Notes: a model not told the origin generated them from the letters alone. Shown: positions 25,594-33,985, counted from the stretch's first letter. The stretch is DNA of 37,930 nt from Myxococcus llanfairpwllgwyngyllgogerychwyrndrobwllllantysiliogogogochensis (GCF_006636215.1 NZ_VIFM01000091.1:1-37930); one strand, 5' to 3'. Translations and numbers: made by a program.

Positions 25594-27510
25594 TCAGGGC
25601 GCGCGGGCCTGCTCGGGCTGGGCCTGTCGTGCCTCCAGCTTGCGGTAGTGCTCGGCGAGGACGTCGAAGGCCTGTTTGCGCTGTCCCGTCTCCGAGAGCA
25701 GTCCCTTGCGATTCCACCCCTGCTGGTAGACGGGATGCTGGCGCCGGGGCGAGCGGAAATCCTTCAGCACCCAGGGCGACAGGCCGCGCAGCGAGGGCAC
25801 CTTCTCGCTCATCGCGAGCGTCTGCCGGTGGTACTCGGCCTGGAACTCCTCGGAGAACTTCCGCTTCAGCCCAGGCTCGTGGAATCCCGCCTGGGCGTCG
25901 GCGCCGAACTCGGAGAAGACGAGCGGCTTGCCCGTGTCGTTGCGCCAGCCGATGCCTGGCAGGTCCGCCAGCGCGTCGTCGGAATACCAGCCGTTGTAGG
26001 TGTTCACCGCCGCCACGTCGAGGTGGCTCACCAGCGGGTCCTTCACCACCATCACCGACTGGCCCTTCTCCTGGACACGGTCGATGAGCAGCGCCGCCGT
26101 CACCAGCCTCGTGTCGTCGAGCGCTCGCGCATCTGCCGCCAGTCGCGCGAGGAAGGCATTGCGCGCATCGCTCACGGGCGTCTCGTTGGCCACGCTCCAG
26201 AACGCGATGGAGGCGCGGTTGCGGTCCCTCAGGATGTTCTCCGCGAGCATCCGCCGCGCGGTCTCCAGCGTCTCGCCCCGGGCGAAGTTGACGCGCCAGT
26301 AGACGGGAATCTCGCTCCAGACGAGCAGCCCCAGTTCGTCCGCCATGCGCGTCATGACCTCCGAGTGGGGGTAGTGGGCCAGCCGCACGAAGTTGCCGTG
26401 GAGGCCGTGCTTCACCTCTCCGAGCAGCGCGCGCGCCGCCCCGGGAGTCATGGCGCGGGTGGGGTTCTTGCCCAGCTCCTCTTCATGCAGGCTGATGCCG
26501 CGCAGGAAGACAGGCTTGCCGTTGAGCAGGATGTCGTGGCCCTTCACTTCCAGCGTCCGGAAGCCGATGCGGTCCACCAACCGGTCCTCGCCGGCCTCCA
26601 CCGTCACCTCGTAGAGCGCAGGCTGTTCTGGGCTCCAGCGCTTCAGGGCGGAGGGCTCCGCCGCATCGCCCGTCCAGCTCCCATCCGCGCCGGTGCGTCC
26701 CTTCAACGTCAGGGACAGCGCGGGGATGCGCACCCGCACCTCGGTGTCCCCGGGCCGCGTGCCCTGGAGCCGCACCGTCGCGCGGAGGCGGCCGTCGTCG
26801 CCCAGGCGCACCCACGCATCGTCGATGTACGTGGCCGGCGTCAGCACCAGGCGCACGGGCCGGGTGAGGCCGCCATAGGTCTCCCAGTCGGTGACGGTGG
26901 GCGGCACGGTATCGGCGGAGCGCACGGAGTCGACGCCGACCGTCACCTGGTTCTCCCCCGTGCGCAGCAAGGAGGTCACCTCGAACGCGAAGGGCGTGAA
27001 GCCGCCCTCGTGAATCCCCACGGGCTTGCCATTCAAATACACACGCGCCACGTAGTCCGCGGCGCCGAAGCGCAGGAACGCTCGCTGGCCCGGGGTCTTG
27101 GTCGCGGTGAAGGTCCGCTGGTACCAGACGAGGCCGTCGTAGTAGCGCATCGTCTCGTCGTGGGAGATCCACGAGGCGGGCAGGTGGACGACGGGCGAGC
27201 GGCGCATGTCGTATTCGTAGAGCGCCTGGGGATTCGCGCGCGTGACGGCATCGACATCGACGTCGTCATGGCGACGGTGGCCGGGACCGGCCTCCGCGCC
27301 ATGGAAGCCCGCGAGGCCGTCTCGGTACGGGTCCACGGACCAGTGCCATGCACCCGACAAGTCCTGTCCGGCGCGCGCCTCCACGTTGACCAGCACGGGC
27401 CCCACGCGCGTGGGTGTTGTCTGGGAAGGAGTTGCCGCAAGGGATTGCGTCGCCAGTCCGACAATCACGGTCAGCCCTCCGCACAGCTGCTTGAGCCACT
27501 GTCCCCGCAT
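25594..27510 (-). CDS. Exported GH2 glycosidase, beta-glucuronidase-like
   Basis: 638 residues. A signal peptide (about 1-26, ending SLA) indicates export. The three GH2 parts are in order: sugar-binding jelly roll (about 45-225, with WYQRTF 129-134), Ig-like domain (about 226-322) and TIM barrel (from about 325, opening GKPVFLRGISLHE). The acid/base is Glu443 in VANET and the nucleophile Glu534 in FSEFGAD. The motif N600-R-K602-G resembles the N-x-K motif that reads the carboxylate of glucuronides in UidA, so beta-glucuronidase is preferred over beta-galactosidase. The start at 27510 is chosen because GGAG lies 7 bases upstream; ATG 27516 is alternative. It converges on the chitinase and diverges from a small membrane protein. 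Confidence 0.88.
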   Translation of the reverse strand: MRGQWLKQLCGGLTVIVGLATQSLAATPSQTTPTRVGPVLVNVEARAGQDLSGAWHWSVDPYRDGLAGFHGAEAGPGHRRHDDVDVDAVTRANPQALYEYDMRRSPVVHLPASWISHDETMRYYDGLVWYQRTFTATKTPGQRAFLRFGAADYVARVYLNGKPVGIHEGGFTPFAFEVTSLLRTGENQVTVGVDSVRSADTVPPTVTDWETYGGLTRPVRLVLTPATYIDDAWVRLGDDGRLRATVRLQGTRPGDTEVRVRIPALSLTLKGRTGADGSWTGDAAEPSALKRWSPEQPALYEVTVEAGEDRLVDRIGFRTLEVKGHDILLNGKPVFLRGISLHEEELGKNPTRAMTPGAARALLGEVKHGLHGNFVRLAHYPHSEVMTRMADELGLLVWSEIPVYWRVNFARGETLETARRMLAENILRDRNRASIAFWSVANETPVSDARNAFLARLAADARALDDTRLVTAALLIDRVQEKGQSVMVVKDPLVSHLDVAAVNTYNGWYSDDALADLPGIGWRNDTGKPLVFSEFGADAQAGFHEPGLKRKFSEEFQAEYHRQTLAMSEKVPSLRGLSPWVLKDFRSPRRQHPVYQQGWNRKGLLSETGQRKQAFDVLAEHYRKLEARQAQPEQARAP

Positions 27511-27593
27511 GGTCATGCTCCGTGAGTGCGAATGTGTCCGCCGTGCCTCGGCACGCGCCGCCAGGGGCGCAGGCTAGACAGGGAGGACAACCC

Positions 27594-27630
27594 CTGTCGA
27601 ACGCAGGGGCTCCAGCGCTTGCTTCGACAG
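27594..27630. promoter_or_regulatory. Inverted repeat CTGTCGAA-N21-TTCGACAG
   Basis: Perfect 8-base arms lie in the 156-base divergent gap between the GH2 gene and the MerC-like gene. A smaller CCCCTG/CAGGGG hairpin overlaps it (27591-27609). The arrangement suggests a regulator site or looped structure; no regulator is nearby. Confidence 0.35.
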
Positions 27631-27666
27631 TCTTTCCCGCAACGTCTCACGGGCTGGAGGTGACGC

Positions 27667-28077
27667 ATGTCCAGGCCGCATGAGGAGGCGGAGCACCCGC
27701 TGTCCGGTGCGACGGCGCGCTCGGTCCTCACCGTGTTCTTGAGTGTCCTGATGGCGTTCTTCCCCAAGTGCGCCATGTGCTGGGCCGCGTACCTTAGCCT
27801 GTTCGGAAGCGTCGGGCTGGCGAGCGCGCCCGCCGTGGAGTGGCTCTTCCCCGTGCTGCTGGGGCTCTCGGGCGTCCACCTGGGGCTCCTGCTGCGGCGG
27901 GCGCCGCGCAAGGGCTATGTCCCCTTCATGCTCAGCCTCGTGGGCCTCGCCGTCATCCTGGGTGCGCGGCAACAACTCCCGGTGCGACCCTGGCTGTCGT
28001 TCCTCGGCATCGCGCTGATGGCCGGCGGCTCGCTGCTGAACGGCTTCTCCGTCCGTCCCTCGAAGGACGCCACCTGA
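27667..28077 (+). CDS. Small MerC-like integral membrane protein
   Basis: 136 residues with about four transmembrane segments (approximately 20-45, 55-75, 83-97 and 105-122). The first segment contains F-F-P-K-C-A-M-C-W (31-39), placing a Cys-x-x-Cys pair at the membrane, as in the MerC mercury-uptake family. The Shine-Dalgarno GGAGG lies 6 bases before the ATG. No merR, merA or other metal-resistance gene is adjacent; the neighbours are a glycosidase and glgC. A role in metal transport or thiol chemistry is inference. Similar four-helix MerC-domain proteins of unknown function occur widely, so the assignment is to fold family only. Confidence 0.6.
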   Translation: MSRPHEEAEHPLSGATARSVLTVFLSVLMAFFPKCAMCWAAYLSLFGSVGLASAPAVEWLFPVLLGLSGVHLGLLLRRAPRKGYVPFMLSLVGLAVILGARQQLPVRPWLSFLGIALMAGGSLLNGFSVRPSKDAT

Positions 28078-28168
28078 GTCGGACCTGCCCTCGCGGCCCC
28101 GCGCGTTGACGCACGAGGACTTCTGGTGGGGCGCGCGCCGTGAAAACGGACAACCCTTCGTGGAGCCC

Positions 28169-28174
28169 TATACT
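28169..28174 (+). promoter_or_regulatory. Candidate -10 box for glgC
   Basis: TATACT matches the sigma-70 -10 consensus at 5 of 6 positions and lies 27 bases before the glgC ATG. No convincing -35 hexamer is seen at the usual spacing. Confidence 0.35.
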
Positions 28175-28201
28175 GGGGGCCACTCAGGGAGACATCTCAG
28201 C

Positions 28202-29449
28202 ATGGGTACGCGCATCCTCGGCATGGTGCTGGCCGGAGGCCAGGGAACTCGGTTGTCGCCGCTCACGCTGAGGCGCTCGAAGCCAGCGGTGCCCTTCGGT
28301 TCGAAGTACCGCATCATCGATTTCGCGCTCAACAACTTCATCAACTCCGGCATCTACTCCATCTACGTCCTGACGCAGTTCAAGGCGCAGTCGCTGACGG
28401 AGCACATCCAGCGCGGCTGGCGCTTCGGCTCGGTGCTGCTGTCGGACTACTTCATCACCCTCGTGCCCGCGCAGATGTACCTGTACGAGGAGCTGGGGCC
28501 CGTCTGGTACCGGGGCACCGCGGACGCCATCTACCAGAACATGCATCTGGTGGAGAACCACCGCCCCGAGCACATGGCCATCTTCTCCGGGGACCACATC
28601 TACAAGATGAACGTGGCGCACATGCTGGAGCAGCACGAGTCCCAGCGCGCGGACATCACCATCGCCGCGTACCCCACGCCCCTGGCGGACGCGCACCGCT
28701 TCGGCGTCATGCAGGTGGACGAGCGGGGCCGGGTGACGGAGTTCCAGGAGAAGCCCAAGGACCCCAAGGCCATCCCCGGCCGGCCGGACACCGCGCTGGC
28801 CAGCATGGGCAACTACATCTTCCGCAGCAAGGTGCTCGCGGAGCTGCTGGAAGTGGACGCGAAGACGGAGGGCTCACAGCACGACTTCGGCAAGGACGTG
28901 CTGCCGCGCGCGCTGCGTGACGGCTATCACATCCAGGCCTACGACTTCGCCAAGAACCCCATCCCCGGCCAGACGGCGCCCAACACCTACTGGCGCGACG
29001 TGGGAACGCTGGACGCGTACCACGAGGCGTCCATGGACCTGGTGTCGGTGAACCCGGAGTTCGACATCTTCAACGCCGAGTGGCCGCTGCGCTCCGCCAG
29101 CGAGTACAGCCCGCCCGCCAAGTTCGTCCACGAGGCCGGGGACAGGGTGGGGCGCGCGCTCAACTCCATGGTGGCCGGTGGCTGCATCATCTCCGGCGGC
29201 GTGGTGCGCGAGAGCATCCTCTTCCGCCGCGCGCGGGTGAACAGCTACGCGAGCGTGCAGCGCTCGGTCATCTTCGACGAGGTGGACATCGGCCGGCACG
29301 CGCAGGTGAAGAACGCCATCATCGACAAGGGCGTGCGCGTGCCTCCCAACGCGAAGGTGGGCTACGACCTGGAGGCCGACAGGGCGCGCGGCTTCACCGT
29401 CACCGAGAGCGGCATCGTCGTGGTGCCCAAGGGCTACCGCTTCGAGTGA
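28202..29449 (+). CDS. glgC: Glucose-1-phosphate adenylyltransferase (ADP-glucose pyrophosphorylase)
   Basis: 415 residues, typical for GlgC. It makes ADP-glucose from ATP and glucose-1-P, the committed step of bacterial glycogen synthesis. The N-terminal nucleotidyltransferase domain shows [12 protein letters not shown] (11-22), KPAVPFG (27-33), [12 protein letters not shown] (102-113), SGDHIYKM (129-136), FQEKP (181-185, the substrate Lys loop) and SMGNYIF (201-207). The C-terminal third is a left-handed beta-helix that ends in VVVPKG. ATG 28202 is chosen as the family-typical start ([13 protein letters not shown]), although GGGAG is 11 bases upstream, somewhat far. An in-frame extension to 28106 would overlap the likely promoter. 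The gene converges on the siderophore-interacting gene with only 10 bases between the stops. Confidence 0.94.
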   Translation: MGTRILGMVLAGGQGTRLSPLTLRRSKPAVPFGSKYRIIDFALNNFINSGIYSIYVLTQFKAQSLTEHIQRGWRFGSVLLSDYFITLVPAQMYLYEELGPVWYRGTADAIYQNMHLVENHRPEHMAIFSGDHIYKMNVAHMLEQHESQRADITIAAYPTPLADAHRFGVMQVDERGRVTEFQEKPKDPKAIPGRPDTALASMGNYIFRSKVLAELLEVDAKTEGSQHDFGKDVLPRALRDGYHIQAYDFAKNPIPGQTAPNTYWRDVGTLDAYHEASMDLVSVNPEFDIFNAEWPLRSASEYSPPAKFVHEAGDRVGRALNSMVAGGCIISGGVVRESILFRRARVNSYASVQRSVIFDEVDIGRHAQVKNAIIDKGVRVPPNAKVGYDLEADRARGFTVTESGIVVVPKGYRFE

Positions 29450-29459
29450 GCCGCGTGCC

Positions 29460-30167
29460 TCACAGCCCGCGCTTGCCGTCCGCCCAGTAGGCCTTGCTGC
29501 GCACCGAGCGGCGCGAGACGCCGTGCCGCTCCAGCAGCTCCTGGCGCAGCGTGACGATGGAGCCCGCGTGCCCGGCCAGGTAACACGTCGCGCCCGGAAG
29601 CACGTTGCGCCCAAGCCACGCTCGCAGCGCCTCGCCTCGCGGCTGTCCGTGCTCGCGCGTGACGGCCGTCAGGGGCACGCCCACCCGCTCCAGCCAGTCC
29701 TCCGCTCCCGGCTCCACCTCGATGGCGCCCAGCAGCCGCAGCGGTGAGGGCAGGGCGCGAATCATCGCCTGGAACAACCCCAGACACGTCTCGTCGCCCA
29801 GGAACACGTGCGCGGGGGCCTCCTCGTCCACGCCGAGCCGGCCTCCAGGCCCGAGGATGTCCGCCGTGTCTCCCGGCTGGAGCGCTGAGGCCCACGCGCT
29901 GCCGGGCCCCTGCCCATGCAGGAAGAAGACGACCTCCATCGCCCCCGTCACCGGGTCCATCATCGACGGCGTGTAGTGGCGGAACGCCGTCTCGCTGACG
30001 CGGAACTCCACCTCCTGCCCGGGCTCGTGGACGACGCCGCGCAGGGACTCTCCCTCGAAGCGCACCCGACGCAACCGGGGCGCCAGCGTCTCCACCCGGG
30101 TGATGTGCGAGGGCTTCGCGAACCAGGGCATCAACGTGTTCGCGAGGACCGCGGGCATCTCCGGCAT
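29460..30167 (-). CDS. Siderophore-interacting protein (ViuB/SIP-type ferric reductase)
   Basis: 235 residues. SIP-family proteins are cytosolic FAD enzymes that reduce ferric siderophore complexes with NAD(P)H to release iron. Landmarks are the FAD motif RHYTPS (63-68), an FFLHGQGPGSAWA segment (81-93), DILGPGG (103-109) and the C-terminal SKAYWADGKRGL (224-235), where the family has 'K-x-Y-W-x-x-G'. The ATG at 30167 has GGAG 6 bases upstream and is preferred to an in-frame TTG at 30197 lacking a ribosome-binding site. A strong Fur-box match lies in the promoter, so iron repression is expected. No siderophore biosynthesis or TonB receptor gene is visible here. Confidence 0.9.
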   Translation of the reverse strand: MPEMPAVLANTLMPWFAKPSHITRVETLAPRLRRVRFEGESLRGVVHEPGQEVEFRVSETAFRHYTPSMMDPVTGAMEVVFFLHGQGPGSAWASALQPGDTADILGPGGRLGVDEEAPAHVFLGDETCLGLFQAMIRALPSPLRLLGAIEVEPGAEDWLERVGVPLTAVTREHGQPRGEALRAWLGRNVLPGATCYLAGHAGSIVTLRQELLERHGVSRRSVRSKAYWADGKRGL

Positions 30168-30200
30168 GGCTCTCTCCGTCGGGGTTTCGGTGTTCAATCT

Positions 30201-30236
30201 TTAATATTGAAAATGAGAATCGTTATCAAGTAGACT
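30201..30236. promoter_or_regulatory. Divergent promoters sharing a Fur box
   Basis: GAAAATGAGAATCGTTATC (30209-30227) matches the 19-bp Fur consensus at 16 positions. On the plus strand TTGAAA (30207-30212) and TAGACT (30231-30236), 18 bases apart, point to the HmuY-like gene. On the minus strand TTGATA (30229-30224) and TATTAA (30206-30201), 17 bases apart, point to the siderophore-interacting gene. The Fur box covers both promoter spacers, so one bound repressor would shut both directions. Confidence 0.8.
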
Positions 30237-30385
30237 GTCGTCCTGTCGAGTGGGCAGTGCTTCGCGGAAGCGTGGAAGTGGTGCCTGAGCGTCGGAGAGC
30301 GCGGCGGGGCCCTCGACAAGAAAACCTGGAGTCGCGTGCTCTGGGAGTCACGTCACGCAGTCCGCACAGGGAGAGGAATCAGGGA

Positions 30386-31177
30386 ATGATGAGCGATAAC
30401 GAGCAGGCGCTGCCGAGGCGCGCCGGACAGCAGGGGTTGTGGGTCCTCGTGGCCGTGGGGATGTCGCTGGCGTTGCTTGCGGGCTGCGGCGAGGACGACC
30501 CGAAGGTGGAGCCCGAGCCGGAGGTCTGTGAAGCGAGCCAGGTGACCTGCACCGAGCAGACCATCGACCGGCTGACGCTACTGACGGCGGTCTCCACGGG
30601 TGAAGTTCGCGAGGAGGGGACGACGGCTGGTGAGTTCCACACCTTCGTGGACTCGCGCGCGGGTGGCCTGACGCCGACGATGTCCTATACGTACCTGCGC
30701 TTCACGCCGACGGGGCTGACGCAGGTGCAGGTGAGTGACCAGGCGGCGCTCGCGTCGACGGAGTGGGACCTGGCGGTGCGTCGCTACACGATGCGCGTCA
30801 ACAGCGGCACGTCCGGGCCGTCCTGCGTCTCGGTGGCGAACACGCCCGAGGGCACGACGTTCGCCTCGGTGACGTCGAAGAGCGCTGCCGGGGAGTTCAA
30901 GACGGAGGCGTGGTTTGATTCCACCTGCACGCTCATCCCCGACGACTCCGGTCTGGGCGGGCCCGCGACGCTCCTGGGTGGCTTCTGGACGTACCAGAGC
31001 TGCGTGGAGATGACGGGTCGCATCTTCATCGTCCGGCTGGCGGACGGCCGTCACGTGAAGCTGGAGGTGACGGGGTACTACGAGCCCGCGGCGCAGCAGG
31101 TCTGCAACGAGACGCACTCGGTGCCGCAGCCGAGCGGCTCTGGCTCCATCCGCATCAAGTGGGCGTTCCTGCCATGA
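30386..31177 (+). CDS. HmuY-like haem-binding lipoprotein
   Basis: 263 residues. A long basic N-terminus and hydrophobic stretch end in the lipobox LAGC (Cys34). The mature part has HmuY-family signs: TYLRFTPTG (125-133), WDLAVRRYTMRVNSGTSG (148-165) and the late strands FIVRLADGRHVKLEVTGYY (230-248, written by position and key residues). HmuY proteins take haem from host haemoproteins and pass it to a TonB receptor; here no receptor is in the window. The ATG has GAGAGGA 8 bases upstream. It lies behind the Fur-controlled promoter and its stop overlaps the next gene by 4 bases (ATGA). Haem ligands cannot be assigned by eye, so haem binding is family-based inference. Confidence 0.82.
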   Translation: MMSDNEQALPRRAGQQGLWVLVAVGMSLALLAGCGEDDPKVEPEPEVCEASQVTCTEQTIDRLTLLTAVSTGEVREEGTTAGEFHTFVDSRAGGLTPTMSYTYLRFTPTGLTQVQVSDQAALASTEWDLAVRRYTMRVNSGTSGPSCVSVANTPEGTTFASVTSKSAAGEFKTEAWFDSTCTLIPDDSGLGGPATLLGGFWTYQSCVEMTGRIFIVRLADGRHVKLEVTGYYEPAAQQVCNETHSVPQPSGSGSIRIKWAFLP

Positions 31178-32724
31178 GGCTCGGGGCGTGGCTCCTGCTT
31201 CTTCCCCTGGGTTGTGGCCCCGTGCAGGCATCGCGGGAGCCGCATGAGCTTCCGGAGACGTTCGCCGGGTCGCGAGCGGGGCAGCAGGCTGGAGCGCGCC
31301 CCACCTCACCCCAGGCGGTACCGCCGAGCTTCGGCGTGGACGAGCAGGTGGAGTCGGCGGTGTCCCCGGGGGGGCGCTTCCGGGTCCACTTCTCGCGCGT
31401 CGGGCTCAACGCGGTGCCGCCGGGGGACGCGGATGGCAATGGCGTGCCCGACGCGGTGGACGTCGTCGGGCGGGCCTATGAGCGCGTCGCGGATTTCTAT
31501 GTCGGGCTGGGGTTCCTCCTGCCGCGCGACGATGCGTCGGTGGGGGCGGACAACGGCGGTGATGGGCTGTTCGACGTGTACCTCGTGGACTTCGCGGGCC
31601 GGGCGGATGGCGCGTTCCGGCTGGATGGCTGCGAGAGCGTGGACCAGAAGTGCGCGGGGCACATGCTCCAGGAGAACGACTTCGCGGGGTACGACTACCC
31701 CTCCTTCGAGGAGGCGGTGAGCATCCTGGCCAGCCACGAGTTCTTCCACGCGGTGCAGGCGGCCTATCGGCCGGGGCTGGGCAGCGTGGCGTCGGAGGGC
31801 ACGGCGGTGTGGGCCAGCGAGCGCTTCGACGCGACGCTCGATGACCTGGAGCAGTTCACGTCGTCGTATCTGTCCCGGACGGACCGCAGCCTCGTGTTGG
31901 ACCCGACGGGGCCGGCCGCGTCGTTCAGCTATGGCGCGGGGGTGTTCTTCCAGTACCTGGGTGAGCGCTTCGGTGACAGGGTCATCCTGGCGATGTGGCA
32001 GGAGAGCCTCGTCGCGCCGACGGCGCCCTGGGCCATCTTGTTGGACACGGTGCTGCGTCGCGAGTGGGGCGCGGACTTCGACACGGCCTTCGCCGAGTTC
32101 TCGCAGTGGAACCTCGCCACGGGTGCGCGGGCGCGCGTCGAGCAGGGCTATGCGCGAGGGGGCGGGTATGACGGGCTCGCGCCGTCGGCCAGGACGCTGC
32201 CCACCGAGGAGGCGGATGTCCGGGTGACGACCGCGTCGACGCGCTACTTCACGGTGCCAGGTGGCTCCGCGGAGGTGCTGGCCACGTATGTGCTCAAGGC
32301 CGGCGAGGACCCCGCGAAGCTGCATCTGTTGGTGGCGGCAGTGACGGATACAGCGGTGCTCCGCGTGTCACGCGCGGAGGGGACTGGCGCGCTGTCCGCG
32401 AAGGTGGACGCGTCGGATGCGAGCGAGGTCATCATCGCGGTGGTGGATGGTCGCCACGAGGGCGTGGGCCGCTACGGGACGCTCTGCCTCACGGCGGACC
32501 CCGCGGGTGCGCCGTGTGTCGACGTGACGCCCGAGCCCGAGGACCCCGAGGACGAAGGGGGCTGTAGCGCGGCGCCGAGCGGCCTGGGATGGGCTGCACT
32601 GGTGCTGGCGTTGCTTGCGCTCAGTGCACGGCCGGAGCGGGCGCGGGTGCCGGAGCGGGCGCGGGTGCCGGAGCGGGCGCGTCCGACGGGCACTGGCGCT
32701 GGTACTCCGCCAGCGCGCTCTTGA
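31174..32724 (+). CDS. Surface metalloprotease (MXAN_6640-like) with MYXO-CTERM signal
   Basis: 516 residues. A short signal peptide ends near PLGC (Cys14). An Asp/Asn/Gly-rich segment (85-133, DADGNGVPDA and GADNGGDGLFD) looks like calcium-binding repeats. The zinc site is HEFFH (188-192) with a likely third ligand Glu208 in ASEGTAVWASE. The C-terminal half is beta-rich. Residues 463-490 (GC, a hydrophobic segment about 469-485, then Arg) form a MYXO-CTERM-type sorting signal, used to place proteins on the myxobacterial surface. Unusually, about 27 residues follow it, including three PERARV-like repeats. Start overlaps the HmuY-like gene by 4 bases, so both are probably made together under Fur. 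Cleavage of haemoproteins is inference. Confidence 0.82.
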   Translation: MRLGAWLLLLPLGCGPVQASREPHELPETFAGSRAGQQAGARPTSPQAVPPSFGVDEQVESAVSPGGRFRVHFSRVGLNAVPPGDADGNGVPDAVDVVGRAYERVADFYVGLGFLLPRDDASVGADNGGDGLFDVYLVDFAGRADGAFRLDGCESVDQKCAGHMLQENDFAGYDYPSFEEAVSILASHEFFHAVQAAYRPGLGSVASEGTAVWASERFDATLDDLEQFTSSYLSRTDRSLVLDPTGPAASFSYGAGVFFQYLGERFGDRVILAMWQESLVAPTAPWAILLDTVLRREWGADFDTAFAEFSQWNLATGARARVEQGYARGGGYDGLAPSARTLPTEEADVRVTTASTRYFTVPGGSAEVLATYVLKAGEDPAKLHLLVAAVTDTAVLRVSRAEGTGALSAKVDASDASEVIIAVVDGRHEGVGRYGTLCLTADPAGAPCVDVTPEPEDPEDEGGCSAAPSGLGWAALVLALLALSARPERARVPERARVPERARPTGTGAGTPPARS

Positions 32725-33745
32725 AGCGCGCCTGTTCCTCCTGGGGCCACTCGGCGGGGAGCTTCGCGATGGCGCGGTGCTGGTCCATCACGGCCCGCTT
32801 GCACTGTCCCCGGTGGAACGCCACGAGGGCCGCCGTCTCCAGCACGTAGGGGTTCTGGGAGCCGGTCTTCCGGGCCGTACGCACCAGCGGCTCTGCCTCC
32901 GCGTAACGGCCAGCCTTGGCATGCAGCCACGCCAGCTCCGTCGCGGCCCACCAGTACGTGGGCGACGTGAGGTTCAGGTAGCGCAGCGCGTTTGCATACC
33001 AAGGGTCCTCGGGCAAATCCCGCGCGAGCACCCGCGCCAGGTGCGCCCAGGCGGAGGGGCTGGTCGGAAATCTCTGCGCCCGGGTCCGAGCCCATTCCAG
33101 CTCCTGCTGGGAAGTGAGGTCCGCGCGGCTGAACGTCGCGTTGAGCTGGAAGGTATACGGAATCTCGATGGGGTGTCCCGCCAGCATCACCGGCTGGTAC
33201 TTCGACCCACGTATCGTGGTGAGCAGGGCCTCCGTGAGCCCGTAGGGCGCGACCTCCAGCACCCGGATGTCCCTGACGATGCCGTCCGTCCCGAGGCGAC
33301 CGGAGACGACCGCCACGGCCATGGCTCCCCTGAGCATGGCCTCCCGGGGCATCTCGGGCGACTTGCCTTCGAGCTTCATCGGGCGCTGGTACTGCTCGCG
33401 CTGGTACGTGCACGCCTCTTCCAGCTCCGCGTCACAGGCCGCGCTGAGGTCCTGGGCGGCCTGCTTCACCTGCTCCTCGGTCGCCGTGCCCGAGAGCACC
33501 TGGACCGCTTCGGCGAAGATGGCCCGAGCCTGCGCCGGCTCCACGACGACGGTCGGCGCGGGGTCATAGAGCGGGCCGGCCCCGCCCCTGAAAGCCTCTT
33601 CCGGCTCGACCATCGGGTCCAGGTAGTGCGCCATGGCGCGCGACAGGTGCCCATGGCTCGCGGGCAGCGAGGGAATGCGGGCGGAGTGGCCACACGCGGT
33701 GGCTCCGAGCAGCAGCGAACAGAGAACGACATGCAGTGGACGCAT
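32621..33745 (-). CDS. Exported protein with TonB-like C-domain, TPR-like helices and Pro-Ala tail
   Basis: 374 residues. A signal peptide ends in GATAC (Cys18, a weak lipobox). Residues about 145-205 (AVVSGRLGTDGIVRDIRVLE to YTFQLNATF) resemble the TonB C-terminal domain. After it come helical repeats (about 212-350) that look like TPRs, with paired Trp/Ala/Leu positions, then a (Pro-Ala) tail (356-372). True TonB has an N-terminal membrane anchor and a Pro-rich linker before the C-domain, so this order is inverted and energy transduction is doubtful. GAGG directly abuts the ATG, leaving the start uncertain. The last 104 bases overlap the convergent metalloprotease gene. Confidence 0.78.
   Translation of the reverse strand: MRPLHVVLCSLLLGATACGHSARIPSLPASHGHLSRAMAHYLDPMVEPEEAFRGGAGPLYDPAPTVVVEPAQARAIFAEAVQVLSGTATEEQVKQAAQDLSAACDAELEEACTYQREQYQRPMKLEGKSPEMPREAMLRGAMAVAVVSGRLGTDGIVRDIRVLEVAPYGLTEALLTTIRGSKYQPVMLAGHPIEIPYTFQLNATFSRADLTSQQELEWARTRAQRFPTSPSAWAHLARVLARDLPEDPWYANALRYLNLTSPTYWWAATELAWLHAKAGRYAEAEPLVRTARKTGSQNPYVLETAALVAFHRGQCKRAVMDQHRAIAKLPAEWPQEEQARFKSALAEYQRQCPSDAPAPAPAPAPAPAPAPAVH
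32631..32681. repeat. 18-bp tandem repeat in a convergent gene overlap
   Basis: About 2.8 copies of GCCGGAGCGGGCGCGGGT (units at 32631, 32649 and 32667). The plus strand reads them as repeated PERARV residues after the MYXO-CTERM; the minus strand reads them as a Pro-Ala run at the end of the TonB-domain protein. Confidence 0.9.
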
Positions 33746-33828
33746 CCTCGCCCACGCTAGCCCTTGCCCAAGGCATGTCCAAGGTTGCGGGCGGGGAGGT
33801 GCTGTCCGGGGTGTGACAGGGAGTCCAG

Positions 33829-33848
33829 CCTCCCCTTCCCCGGGGAGG
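33829..33848. other. Hairpin in the divergent region upstream of the polyketide synthase
   Basis: A perfect 7-bp stem, CCTCCCC/GGGGAGG, with a 6-base loop TTCCCC lies in the 240-base gap between divergent genes. It cannot end either flanking gene, so it may be a protein site, a leader structure or part of an unseen small RNA. I see no convincing promoter for the synthase gene in this gap. Confidence 0.35.
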
Positions 33849-33985
33849 AATTCGCCGTCGACCGCGCGACATTACGAGGCGCGCGAGGCGTCAGGACTCG
33901 TTCAAGTGGGTGCGAGGCATATCGCGTCTGTCCCGAGTTCCAGCTAAGCGTGTCCTCCTGACCGCCGCACGGACCCGAGACCTTC

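Noticed and set aside
27594-27630. LexA/SOS box
   Set aside because: The GTTC-type core expected in many proteobacterial LexA sites is absent, and the arm spacing is too wide.
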